Assembly: GCF_001661265.1 (NCBI RefSeq)
Contig: NW_017567001.1
Coordinates: forward strand, 186,001 to 250,000
Origin: Saitoella complicata NRRL Y-17804
Lineage: Eukaryota; Ascomycota; Saitoellomycetes; Saitoellales; Saitoellaceae
Direction: 5' to 3'
DNA length: 64,000 nucleotides
The notes beneath the pieces are model-generated. The model was not told the DNA's origin. It ran no database searches and saw nothing but the letters and a program-made list of their open reading frames with translations. Positions 34,801-43,436 of the stretch are shown one piece after another. Position 1 is the first letter of the stretch; every line of letters starts with the position of its first letter. The position numbers and the translations under genes are program-made.

Positions 34801-37800
34801 CGAAGTGCATTTTGCTTGCGTTCTCTTGGATCTGAGCGGCTTGGTTCATGGCGGCCATTCGTGCAGCATCGATGATCGCCTTCATCTTGGCGAATTTGGC
34901 ACCGAAGTCAATGATCTTACGGAAGGGCTCCTCCATGAAGTTCACCTTGAGAGAGCCCGCTCTCAAGTAAACGGAGCTGTCATAGCCAGGATATGATGGT
35001 GACAACGGGTCAAACGTCTCGTATCGGAAGTCTGCAAGTTCGTCCCCTTCAATACTCATGAGCTGACGGAACTGCGACGTAGCCGAAGCACCCTGGTTGA
35101 CATCATCTGCTAGCGAGAGATTGCCCAACCTTGCTCCGACTCGAAGCGTATCGCCCATCACGAACACACCGACGTCAGCTTCACTAAGCGTCAGTGTGGC
35201 CAAGCGGATTCCATCATGATTTAAGATCACGATAACCTCGGAGAGATCCACCTTGACTCTGATCTTGCCATCAGCCTCCTGGACGGCGCTGTCTGTATCG
35301 CTGCTGTCCCCATCTTCAATGGCGCGTGGTGGAGGCTGCTTTCCGTTGCCGCCGGTAAAAGTCTGAACGATGAAGTCAAGCAAAGTAAGGATACTGCGCC
35401 TGGTGATGATGACATTGACCGTTGCAATCTTCACGTCAACGTTCTGATCGATACCCTCATACACGGTCATGAACTCTGGCGAGTCCTTGTCCACCTTCGA
35501 GTACTTGATGTGCACGAGGTCGGGCTGGACGCCTCCATCGTCAGCTCCAACACGAGCTGACGTGATTAATCTCCGGAACTCAGGCGGAGAAAGTGTGTCC
35601 ATCCGATCTTCGACATGAAGAGTCTTCAAGACGATGTCAGCTACCATGTCGTAAGGCCGCAACATGAAATCCAGAGCAAAGTGTTCCAACACGATGTCCA
35701 CAAGAAGCTCATCTGGCTTTGTCCTGTCCGCATTCTGTTTGTACAAACTACCCTGCAGCTTATCAACAGTGAAGTTGAACTCGAAGTTTTTCCGGTGCAC
35801 GATCTGCGACTCTTCAGTGTTTGCAGAGTCATCGGTATCTACGAAGACATCGTCGTCGACGTCGTCGTTTTCGTCTTCCTCGTCCTCAACTTCAGTTACA
35901 GAAGCGTCATCGATTATTAACTCAGGCTCCTCCATACCAAAGAAACTAGGACGCCTCTTCCTCGTGCCCTCAGCCTTCGGTTTCCGAGCCGACGAAGCCT
36001 TGCGCTGCTTCTGACCAGGCTTCTCATCATCGTCGAGATGCGGGATAGCAACATCAATGATCCTCATCATGGTCTTGTACTTCGCGTCAGACATGCTTGC
36101 GTGCAAAATAGGTAAATGCCCAGACACCCTCGCCCTAGTAAGATTCGGCGCTTTGGGCAGAATACTCATCTCGACCTTGAAAGTCATGTTGATCCTATCC
36201 ACGACATGCATATGCTTCTGATCGTCAGACGCCAGTGTAGCCAGGGTATCGTCAACATTCGGACCGATCAAGAGTTGGGTAGACGTTAGACTCAAATCAA
36301 ACTGATCATACATGAGACTTTCCAATTCTTTCCAGTCCTCCGGGGTGTACTGCGTCTTCTGCTTCGCCTGAATCTCACGAATCTTGGCTTTGTCAACCAA
36401 ATCACTCTCCAACCCTATATGACCAGCATCCAAAATGATACAATCAGCATCTTTATCCGTAACAGATTCAGGGATGATGATCAACGGAGCCTGCAAATCG
36501 AGCTTCGCAGCGAGCGTCTTATGCTCCTCAAGAGCAAACTCCAGCCCCGCACGAGTCTGGTTGCGGATTTCCTCAACAGTCGCACCAGCAGCTTCCATCA
36601 ACGCATTAATACTCTCCATATGCCTAGCCGGCGGCCGCAAGAACCTCGCAATGGTCTCGATACACCGAGGGTTATACACAATCTCCGTACTCTTCAAACG
36701 AGCAGTAACCGCAGAATCAGCTCGCTTATCCAACGGATGCTTCTCGAACACCATATGGAAAAAGGGATCCTCTCCATGTCCATCCCATTCATCCACCGGT
36801 TTATCCTCGAGCTCCTTAAGTTTCGCTTCGTTCTTAACCTTAACGATTTGTGGCCATACGTTACCCTCCGTGGTACCATCATAAACCTTCAACGACCCAA
36901 GCCCCAGGCTGATCCAAAATCCTTCCTGCCTAGCCTTGAACCCAGCTCCGAATCCCTCCCATATTACAGAAAGTATATCATTCGCCCCAGCATACTTATT
37001 ATGCGGATCCTTCTTCAACGCAAACCCGCCCTTCTTCAGCTTCGCATGGATCTCCATTGTAGGCTGTTCCGGAGGGAGATCTAATGCAACGTCGGGTATT
37101 TCGTTATCATTCCATTCGATCGCATCGTACAACTCCTTCCGCTGCTCTTCTGTCATGACGGTATCATTCTCATCCTCCTTCTTCGGGTGCGAGCCCCAGA
37201 CCCACCCCAACCAACCTTGAGCTTTCTCAGCCTGCTTCTTGATGGGTCCAGCCTCGGCACGCTCCTTCCTCAGCTCGCGGCGAGCCAGCGACCGGTAGAA
37301 GCGGATATCTTTGTAACTCAGCTTCCACTCCAGGTCTTTCAACTGATCCGTCTCGTCCAGCGCGATGGTCTCCTGTACCTTCCGTTTGAATAGACGAACG
37401 TACGCTTGTCGGTCATCTCTTCGCTCTGCAAAGTGCGCCCAAGTCCACTTCCTATGCTTCTCGTGCACTTCGCGCAGGATAGCGTCTCCGGCAAAACGCA
37501 ACCACGCCTTCGGATCCTCCTTGACCGATCTAGTGGGGCGGTGTTTCCGGTATTCCTGATGTCTCATGAAGAAGTGGAATTGATCCAGCATCATGAGCGC
37601 GTCGCGGTACTGCTCCTCATCAAGGACAAACCCAAGCTCTTCGAAGAACACGGTAGCCTGCGTCTTTGGCAGACCGGCCTTATGGATCTTGTTCAAGTTA
37701 ATCTTACCTGTACCGCTGACAGGTTTCAAGATATACTGATGCTCATCAGGGAGATGGCCTTCTCTGGCGATGAGGCTCCCGAAGATCTTGATCAGCTCCT

Positions 37801-38491
37801 CCACGGAGCGTACCTCGGCTCCGTTCTCGCTCGCCAGCGATCGCGAGTCTGTATTCCAGTATACCGCCAAGCTTCCTAGAGTAGCAAGCTTATGGGTCGT
37901 CTCCACTCTATCCTGAACGAAAGCCTCATGCCAATTCTCATCCGTGCTCACGGCCGAAAATTCGGACAAGGTCGCACCGACGGCGAAGGGGTGTCCGGGA
38001 TCAGAGACTGTATCCTCATATCGTACGTGAATGTTCTTGACCGACACTTGGAGGTTGTCGATGATCTTTGTGACGAGCGAGTCGGTAAAGCTTGCGTCCT
38101 TCGGGTCGCTCTCCACTGTTCGAGATCCACCCAGAAGCTCAGCAGAATCCAATTTCTCCTGCTTCAATGCCTGTGCACGCCTCTCCTCATCGGCCTCGTC
38201 ATACTCCTGATCCGCTTTCGGATTCGCCAGCAAAAAGACATCCTCAATCAACACCTTCACCGGCTTTCCCTTCAAATTACTCCATGGAATTTGCAATGTC
38301 AGACTTCCCAAGTATCCCTCCTTGACATCGATTGGAAGCTTGAACTTGTCGAGCGCTTCACGGCGGAGCTGGAGATTGCGTAGTTTAACATCTCCGGACC
38401 ATATTCCGATGTTTAACTGGCCTGGATCGAAGTTCTGGACGTATGCGCCGAGAAAGCGGTTGAGGAGTCCGGCGACCAAGCCTTCAAGCAT
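28880..38491 (-). CDS. VPS13: Bridge-like lipid transfer protein VPS13
   Basis: A single uninterrupted frame of 3203 codons, close to yeast Vps13 (about 3144). The N-terminal chorein domain is clear (MLEGLVAGLLNRFLGAYVQN, then GIWSGDVKLRNLQLR). The long middle of repeating-beta-groove modules follows. The VAB/SHR-BD adaptor-binding region lies at roughly 2150-2700 with repeated Asn-centred motifs (RNKTGHTINVW, VNNTQVPIQMMV, RNDSSTVFQFWQ). The C-terminal DH-like helices contain FTNISSGVADVFYEPYKG, and a PH-like end is seen. VPS13 forms a hydrophobic channel that moves phospholipids at ER-mitochondrion, vacuole-mitochondrion, endosome and prospore contact sites. It is remarkable in this intron-rich region for having no intron in 9.6 kb. 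The start is the conserved first Met. Confidence 0.97.
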   Translation of the reverse strand: MLEGLVAGLLNRFLGAYVQNFDPGQLNIGIWSGDVKLRNLQLRREALDKFKLPIDVKEGYLGSLTLQIPWSNLKGKPVKVLIEDVFLLANPKADQEYDEADEERRAQALKQEKLDSAELLGGSRTVESDPKDASFTDSLVTKIIDNLQVSVKNIHVRYEDTVSDPGHPFAVGATLSEFSAVSTDENWHEAFVQDRVETTHKLATLGSLAVYWNTDSRSLASENGAEVRSVEELIKIFGSLIAREGHLPDEHQYILKPVSGTGKINLNKIHKAGLPKTQATVFFEELGFVLDEEQYRDALMMLDQFHFFMRHQEYRKHRPTRSVKEDPKAWLRFAGDAILREVHEKHRKWTWAHFAERRDDRQAYVRLFKRKVQETIALDETDQLKDLEWKLSYKDIRFYRSLARRELRKERAEAGPIKKQAEKAQGWLGWVWGSHPKKEDENDTVMTEEQRKELYDAIEWNDNEIPDVALDLPPEQPTMEIHAKLKKGGFALKKDPHNKYAGANDILSVIWEGFGAGFKARQEGFWISLGLGSLKVYDGTTEGNVWPQIVKVKNEAKLKELEDKPVDEWDGHGEDPFFHMVFEKHPLDKRADSAVTARLKSTEIVYNPRCIETIARFLRPPARHMESINALMEAAGATVEEIRNQTRAGLEFALEEHKTLAAKLDLQAPLIIIPESVTDKDADCIILDAGHIGLESDLVDKAKIREIQAKQKTQYTPEDWKELESLMYDQFDLSLTSTQLLIGPNVDDTLATLASDDQKHMHVVDRINMTFKVEMSILPKAPNLTRARVSGHLPILHASMSDAKYKTMMRIIDVAIPHLDDDEKPGQKQRKASSARKPKAEGTRKRRPSFFGMEEPELIIDDASVTEVEDEEDENDDVDDDVFVDTDDSANTEESQIVHRKNFEFNFTVDKLQGSLYKQNADRTKPDELLVDIVLEHFALDFMLRPYDMVADIVLKTLHVEDRMDTLSPPEFRRLITSARVGADDGGVQPDLVHIKYSKVDKDSPEFMTVYEGIDQNVDVKIATVNVIITRRSILTLLDFIVQTFTGGNGKQPPPRAIEDGDSSDTDSAVQEADGKIRVKVDLSEVIVILNHDGIRLATLTLSEADVGVFVMGDTLRVGARLGNLSLADDVNQGASATSQFRQLMSIEGDELADFRYETFDPLSPSYPGYDSSVYLRAGSLKVNFMEEPFRKIIDFGAKFAKMKAIIDAARMAAMNQAAQIQENASKMHFDILIRTPIVVFPRLDITAGLYKDLIIANLGEIYAKNQFAPLHEEEEGSPIVNKIAAGLRSIRLGSALYIDERKQELDMIEDADITFNVVYEEHITNSKRPEVEVQGHMSDLNMRLTETQYKFLMELAQSIPRAFASEPEDEDSELVELEEDEDVDPSTPTEKSASTKVDMAPELGAVTEDGKRITTWSKLDLVFSLNTVCLEIFQSSESHNFDDIDRSTLSKFRLYKTHVKMRMLTDGSIESEVRLKSFTVKDTRKDKANKFREVIPAVTHGGSQFMASVTMSGGDDKNMVVILTVDSPKIIFSLEYIFALKDYFLSAFSDSAGVSEAVDMQIEEAFPSTDASSTQLAQTGGTSQKTFGKNAPKPAAASKDEGGMNLRFRVNVVDAAVILLANSAIANSEAIVLSMKQVIIAQEGIMALSVDQMGMYLRRMDIPEENRLRIVDDFNMRFAMDDRGSDLQQRLTSIDIDIEPLVLRVSLHDILLAVAIISKASELLQGGQATDDARKRSRSLSLGGASAGLRKRTASGNVLTAASRKPSTSYRTRTTSSTTQRQSIDSDESAFVIKREVLKASIDGLRLVLIGDLHELPMVDLCVKKFDVNVRDWSGDLAMDTNIETYINIYNFSNSHWEPLLEPWQATFHMARKSNPDCLTIDLSSRKRMEMIVTSKTIATASKVIEYMSQPKEDILSKPRGTDAPYRIRNKTGHTINVWADAGAAEREHGSAVRIEDSAEVPWRFEDWQRMRENIRGDAENNTVSVKLEGTSWDTIQKVRITREGESLYQLHPDQQKYHLLCAVELGEDNVKYITFRSPLSIVNNTQVPIQMMVLGDSGNYAQKVYTLKPGDSASPSIKAAYTQRLRLRPDPGLNYAWSTETLVWTQMLENATKNIQCKSLDPITEEGKQPPPFNFHAFADFDSSDPFTKINPYMTIRLSPPIEIQNLLPFDFTYRIYDKQSKEDWTNFLRKGGTSPVHVVQKSHLLLLSVDMEDQVYKPSTFAIVNSPDTEEYRLESKLVLADKQDLKLHLRIQYTEIPNSGGAYRASVYCPYIILNKTGLDVQVKSKSFLQSARVAAGQLRSSDGTKSAIPYMFSYHTDERGNRAVLKVGDSAWSKPQSFEAIGSAVEAVIPAASGSQEIHVGISVAAGEGKYKLTKVITLTPRFVLKNNLPETLNMREPGSTKIMTLKSGEIAPLYFVNSNASRQLSLCFPGINSEWSAPISIQDLGHMHVKLNKEHNHQELVRSDVNMENATVFVGFSFESPSRWPIVIRNDSSTVFQFWQADPNFTEENRANLKPKSGTKVREIVDKSEMPYAWDYPAARDKLLIISANNRVRPVRLEEIGNLRPMQLTPDKKIEINVVAEGPTYVLYLSDYVEQESRYRPRESFSRSRTSLRSETDSVNDFDLIEANTHVNTKIQVRLEGIGVSLINSRLHELAYLTFRGIELKYAQSPSHESFNAMCKWIQIDNQLYGGIYPIILYPTKVPTTGKEMDQHPIFQAAIQRVKDDAHGVIFIKYATMLLQELSMEMDEDFLFALLDFTKVPGATWSEMNEGKLCDDTLTIPQPKSDASGMDLFFEILHIQPAQFNLSFVRTERVNAEDRTTSHNPVMFFLNVLTMALGNINDAPVRLDGLLMENLRVTTPMLVQRFTKHYGDQFLYQVHKILGSADFLGNPVGLFTNISSGVADVFYEPYKGFVMSDRPQDLGIGLAKGTASLVKKTVFGVTDSVSKFTGSISKGLAAATMDKQFQDSRRMSRIRNRPKHALFGVTAGADSFVRSVASGATGIVTKPMEGLQQGGAGGLFKGIGRGLVGMATKPMIGVFDLASNVTEGIRNTTTVFDENAIDRVRVPRYIGRDGVVRPYSQREAIGQQWLKQLSNGKFFDEEYLAHVDLPSHELVVMVTYNRIMLVRSRRLTTEWDISLRDLQTISIEKNGLSLILKGGVQGPFVPIPEQSARDFLKKKIGVAVAEFNSHHKHRVAR

Positions 38492-39029
38492 GGTCGGTAG
38501 TGATGTCGCTCAGTGTAAACCTTCTACTGACCTCAACAAATCGGATACGTGCTGGATTTTTCAGACAGAGAATGGGTACTCGATGCCGTAAGTCGGGCTC
38601 TTGGTGGTTACTTTGTGCTGCTGATCTTGTTCCGCGGTCGCGCTCAGGGCTCGTACAGCACGATGCCGTCAACGGCTGCAGTTTCCGATGCTTAAGGTTG
38701 GATGTCCCCGAAGCCAAAGGTGAAGTTTCGAAGGGAGCCCAAGAAATACACTTATAAAACTTTATTCTATCGTCTATGTGCAACTGCAAGTTCATGTATT
38801 TTCCAAAGGGGTCTTCGTCTGCAGCCTTTTCCCAGGCCAATATCCAGATTTATATAACATCGGGATCAACCGCAGAGTCGAGCGATAGATCTGGCCAAAT
38901 TCCTAACCCGGCCTCTTCCTCGGGTGCCGCAATTTTCTCCTTCACATCCTTCCGCTTGAATGGAACTGCCGGTAGGCGTGCTTGGCGGATGATTGGCAAC
39001 CTCGCACGGTGACTACGTGGAATGTCCGG
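38492..39029. other. Intergenic region
   Basis: This is the VPS13 5' flank and the 3' flank of the next minus-strand gene. No gene, tRNA or repeat is seen. Confidence 0.5.
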
Positions 39030-39703
39030 TCACGAAACGGTCCATAGCGTCTTTAAGCTGTCAGAATCTGTCAGGCCGGTTATTCAGGCTTTTGTAGGGG
39101 TGGGCTTACATGTAAGCGTAACGCCTGATCCTCCATGGGTTGCCACAATGGTGTCAAGCTGAGAGCTATCCACCGCAATCACGGCCAGTTCATGGACTTG
39201 TTGTCGCAAGTTGACAGGATGTAGAATCTCAGTACCAGATAAGTTAACAGCTAAACATCCAGTCAGCATTGCCGTTGAAGTCGACGCATGCAATCTTACC
39301 ATTGATCTGCTCAGTGTGTTTCACAAACCGGGTTTGAAGGGAAAGAAGGTCGTCAGCTGCAAGCAGCCGCTCGCCTGCAATAAACCGCGCAATCTCTCGT
39401 GGCACACTTTCCTCTGGGGTATCAAGAGAAAGTCCTTCATTGTAGTCCCGTACTAGACGAAGTTGCTCAAACCTGTGAAGGCCCAAGTAGAAGTTCGTCG
39501 CAATATGAGTCCCTGTACGCATAGCCAGGTTAGTAGGGTCCAAGATACCAAGTGCGAACAAGCTAACCAAAAGCTTCGAACCAGTCCACCCACTCCCTTT
39601 CTTTCTCCTCTGAACTATCTGTCTCAAGTTCCACAATCCGCCGAAGCTCTTTCAACGCAGCAGAGGACACCCGCGCAACCTCCACCAACCTCAGAACCCC
39701 CAT
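39030..39703 (-). CDS. Small conserved-looking protein, family not recognised
   Basis: Four exons (39703-39568, 39512-39300, 39250-39110, 39067-39030) give 175 residues. Introns are 42-55 nt with donors GTTAGC, GTAAGA and GTAAGC, and all phases close. The protein starts MGVLRLVEVARVSSAALKE and is largely helical and amphipathic, with EKEREWVDWFEAFG, FYLGLHRFEQLRLVRDY and EIARFIAGERLLAADD, and ends TYSDSLKTLWTVS. I do not recognise it, though the pattern resembles a compact alpha-helical complex subunit. A TATAAATA box lies 101 nt upstream of the ATG and this ATG is the first one downstream of it, which supports the start. Confidence 0.65.
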
Positions 39704-40141
39704 CCTCCCAAACTCCTCCACAACCCCCTGAGCGGAAACTGAATGTGACCCGACGTCAACACCGTTGAAATTGTTCGAGGATCGACAAGCTTCCAGTTAG
39801 GTATATTTATACGTGTGTGCAACAGACATATTCATCTACTACTGAGTTGCTTGCGTTCTCAAGGTATGAGGTAACAGTAGACTACGCGTACGCTAAGCAT
39901 TAGTACCTCCGAACTCGCCGCATTAGGAAATTACTGAGAACCGATGCCCGTGGTACAGCTTTGGCGAATGAAGTAACAGGAGTAAGGAGACTGCTCACAG
40001 AAGAGTTTGAGCCCTGAAATTGATATTGGGGATAAGTCTCCATGACAGGTATGATACGCCATTGCTGCGTCGTGCGATACAGAATAACGCAAGTATCTCA
40101 GAAACCCACGCTTCAGGAAAGTGAAGGGAACTCCACACAAC
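39704..40141. other. Intergenic region
   Basis: It holds the promoter of the small minus-strand gene, including its TATA box, and the NAS2 3' flank. An 86-codon minus-strand frame here has no family resemblance and lies downstream of the NAS2 stop. Confidence 0.5.
39804..39811 (-). promoter_or_regulatory. TATA box of the gene ending at 39030
   Basis: TATAAATA on the minus strand, about 100 nt upstream of the ATG at 39703. It is one of the few clear TATA boxes in the window. Confidence 0.5.
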
Positions 40142-40966
40142 CTAGATAGGAAGTAAGTGGCATCCCAACATTCCTCTTCCACCCCAGCCACTCCGCGGCA
40201 CTAACGTCAGCTCGATCGTCGCCTCATCCACACCTGTAGCTCGACTGACTCGCAAAGGGATTGAACGCTGTCCAAAGTGTTAGTAACAAGAGAACAAAAA
40301 TCCAATAAGCAAGACTTACGCCTTCATTCGCTTGCACAACCTCAGCCAGCTTTGTTAACTTTGCGTGATTGCCGGCATGAACAGTACCGAACCGCTTGAT
40401 CCTGTCGCCACGTTGAAGACCCTGCAGAAAAGTCAGCCCAAGTAAGATAAGTCGAAATGATATGAAACGTACTGCACTCTCCGCTGGCGAGTTAGGAGCA
40501 ACAGAGTTAACCAGCGCAAACGCCGTATCCACCACCACCTCTCGGGCCGGTCCTCTCGTCGAAGATGTCGACGAAGATGCAGCAGATTGCTGCCGCAGCT
40601 GAGCATGATGCGCATGTAGCCCAGCTTCGATTCTTGACAACAGCTCTTTACGGTCATTGCGAAGGCGAATGATCCGTGCACGGGCTACTCGCACTGTGCG
40701 TTGTTGTCAGTCAGTCTATACAGAGACCTGTACATCAAAAACACACCTTGCGCAACATCAATATCTGCTCTTGGGAATCCTTGTGAATCAACCAAAGCCG
40801 TATTCATATCCACCTTATGCGACTCCAACACCTGCCCCAGTGCGTCCATTTCGGCCTCTACGTCATCCTTCTGCCGCATCAACTCCTTCAGATCGTTGGA
40901 AGCCGCAGAAGGCGAGGATGAGGACGCAGAGGACGGTGCATGAATGTTATCCATTGGAATACCCAT
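40142..40966 (-). CDS. NAS2: 26S proteasome assembly chaperone NAS2 (p27/PSMD9)
   Basis: Four exons (40966-40747, 40693-40473, 40421-40320, 40267-40142) give 222 residues. The N-terminal part is helical with the conserved run PRADIDVAQVRVARARI and LRNDRKELLSRIE. A PDZ domain follows, with VNSVAPNSPAESAGLQRGDRI, and the protein ends GGRGMLGCHLLPI, the hallmark C-terminus of the family. NAS2 binds the C-terminal tail of the ATPase Rpt5 and holds the Rpt4-Rpt5 module during base assembly. Starts at 40966 (MGIPMDN) or 40954 (MDN) are both plausible; the first is given. The last two junctions were needed to recover the C-terminus. Confidence 0.93.
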
Positions 40967-41740
40967 ACCGTTTACTTGGAGGTTGACTTGACGGATCCTT
41001 GAATGATTACGCGGTTGTAGGCGTGATCGTGGCACCGCTGTGGCACGGACGACCCATTCCGTTCTGGGAAGAAATAACCTGGGAAAACAGCGTCACAAAA
41101 TCCCACGAATGAAGCTGATCTATTATACGCTCAGAACGTGAGCTTGGACAAGTTCTGGCACCGTTATGGTAGATGTTACGCGTATTATCAAGTACAAATC
41201 ACTCCCAAACTCATGAGCTGGCCATGGAGCACGTATGCTTTGAAGCAATTGAAGCTCCCACTGGAGCCTTTCGAAGCATGATACAGCCAGTTCTACGCTT
41301 CGTAGCGTTCATACTATGACTTCATTGCCAGGTCTCAAGCGCTGGCTCAGATCGCGAAGGGCCCTGGCCACCAAACACAGAGGAGAGACACGACCATGAA
41401 AAGCAGAGATTCACCTTATGAGAAGCAAAAAGAAACCATCCACTGTTCTGTCTTCGTTTGAAGCATTCATTATATTGTAAAAAAGGAAAGCTACTTTGCT
41501 ATTTTATCGCGATTCGGACTCTCGAGCTTGCGCGACTCGCCCCCAATTTCACATCCGCAATAGGCAATTCTGCACCACACCTCTGTGCATCGATGATTTC
41601 GCAGGACGCGATGAAGTTATGTCATAGGAAAGCTTGATGGATATAGACCCCAGACGCGTCTCCTTGACATTTTTTCATCCCAAGCTTCCTCCAATTCCGT
41701 ACAACCCCAAGCCGTTTTACCTAGCAACTTTACCACGAGT
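40967..41740. other. Intergenic region
   Basis: This is the shared promoter region of the divergent NAS2 and RhoGEF genes, 774 bp. No coding frame, tRNA or repeat was supported. Confidence 0.5.
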
Positions 41741-43141
41741 ATGGGTGCACTGAGTATTCACATCGCGGAGCCAGCTCCTCACATGCTTCCCCAAGCTTTG
41801 AGCAACACTGGTTCGAGACTCTCTCATGACACCCTCGAGGCTTACGCGCGAAGGGCGCCCATCCGTGTCGACTCTGGCGCATCCTTCCTCAGCCGACCTT
41901 ACACGGGCTCCGAGCCTGATATTGACAAGGTTGAAACCGACAGCTCTACGGTCATCGTTGAACGTACGCCTCGTTACACACTGTTTGCTAGGTTCCGGGA
42001 TAGGCCTGTTCCCCGTGGACTGCAAAGCGCCAGTCTTCCCATCCTCCCCCACATCGGTACCGAAAGGAACGAGGCTGCGCCCAGAGTTGATTTCCAGGCG
42101 AACCACCGCTTGAGTTTCAATGTCGATAGAGAATGGGCCCAAATTATGAGCCATCCTGGTCAGGCTGAGCCGCTGTTCACCAACCAGTTCACAGCCTCCC
42201 CGATCTCCTCCGCCGACAACACCGAGCCTCCGAGTCCTGAAGCCTTGACTAGAGCGCCAAGCCAGTTGGCTACAGAGTCAGTTACTGCAGAAGAACTCAA
42301 GAGGGCAGAGTATGAAGCTTCTGTTAATAGAACTCGTCGCCGTTGCGTTCTTGAGGAGCTCATCCTTACGGAATGGGGCTACGTGAGGGATCTTCGTTAC
42401 CTCGTTAATGTATATTTTGCGTCTCTCGGGCACACTACGTTTGTCATCAGCCGTCACAAGCAAGCTCTCGAGCGCAACACAAGGGAGATCCTGGCCATGC
42501 ACGAACGCATTCTCTCCGCCCTGACGGAACACTTCCCCGAACTGAAGGGCCAGGTCGTTGCCTTGCAGCCACCCAGCAGAGAAATCCTCGAGAGCGGCGA
42601 GGGTGCCCACATGATCGCCAGGATCCTGAGTGACACGTCTCTCAACTTCTTGGTGTACGAACCTTATTGCACATACCAAGAAAAAGCCCAAAAACTCCTC
42701 GACCGCTACGAGAGGCTCCCCAACTTCGACGAATGGGAAGCCAGTTCCTGTGCGATCCTCGAGAGTCTCGTCGAATCTGCGGATTCCGGAACCAAAGCAA
42801 AGAAAACCTCATGTCCCAAGGGCAGGCGTGCTATGACCCTCCGTGACTTGATGGCAAAGCCGTATCAGAGGATCATGAGGTACCCCATGCTCCTCGCCGA
42901 CGTCGCCAAGCACATGACGCCCGAGGACAGCGAAGCTGGGTATTGTGCCGTGAATGAAGCTATGATGAAGCTTAGGGGCGTTATCGAATACCTGGAGATG
43001 AAGAAGAAGGAGAAGGATGAGGCGAAGAAGGAGGGCCTGGTTAGGAAGTTGAGTCGCCGTGTGAGCTCCGGCGTGAGCTTGAAACTGAGTTTGACGAGTA
43101 AGTTCATCCCTGGCCACTCAAGGTCCATGAGCCTTGGGTAG
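41741..43141 (+). CDS. RhoGEF with DH domain and no visible PH domain
   Basis: Single exon of 466 codons. The N-terminal ~190 residues are Ser/Pro/Arg-rich and look unstructured. A DH (Dbl homology) domain covers about 200-425, with conserved region 1 at RRCVLEELILTEWGYVRDLRYL and conserved region 3 at LMAKPYQRIMRYPMLLADVAKH. DH domains load GTP onto Rho-family GTPases. The last ~45 residues are basic (KKKEKDEAKKEG, RKLSRRVSSG) and could bind acidic phospholipids in place of a PH domain. The frame ends at SRSMSLG, and no PH-like sequence follows before the CDC7 gene on the opposite strand. The target GTPase cannot be named. Confidence 0.88.
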   Translation: MGALSIHIAEPAPHMLPQALSNTGSRLSHDTLEAYARRAPIRVDSGASFLSRPYTGSEPDIDKVETDSSTVIVERTPRYTLFARFRDRPVPRGLQSASLPILPHIGTERNEAAPRVDFQANHRLSFNVDREWAQIMSHPGQAEPLFTNQFTASPISSADNTEPPSPEALTRAPSQLATESVTAEELKRAEYEASVNRTRRRCVLEELILTEWGYVRDLRYLVNVYFASLGHTTFVISRHKQALERNTREILAMHERILSALTEHFPELKGQVVALQPPSREILESGEGAHMIARILSDTSLNFLVYEPYCTYQEKAQKLLDRYERLPNFDEWEASSCAILESLVESADSGTKAKKTSCPKGRRAMTLRDLMAKPYQRIMRYPMLLADVAKHMTPEDSEAGYCAVNEAMMKLRGVIEYLEMKKKEKDEAKKEGLVRKLSRRVSSGVSLKLSLTSKFIPGHSRSMSLG

Positions 43142-43436
43142 ACGCATGTATACATGGATGAGGAATGTACGCTGAAGGACGTGACACACTTTTGGGACAT
43201 TTGGGTAATTAGGAAAAGTTAGGGCGTTGGAATATTTTGGTCTTTTTGTGTATGATAGGTCGTATGCTGACAAATCAGGAATTGAAAACCTTGAAATTCA
43301 TGTGCACTCAATGATGTCCATAAGTTATAATCGATATCACAGGAATAGAGATACAAGCTCTGTCGACTCCATCCATCGGCAACACCTCGCAATTACTTCA
43401 GTAGTAAGCGTCCCTTATCACATACCCATGTTCACA

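Noticed and set aside
39931-40191. 86-codon minus-strand frame downstream of NAS2
   Set aside because: It overlaps the NAS2 last exon in another frame and the 3' flank, with no family resemblance.
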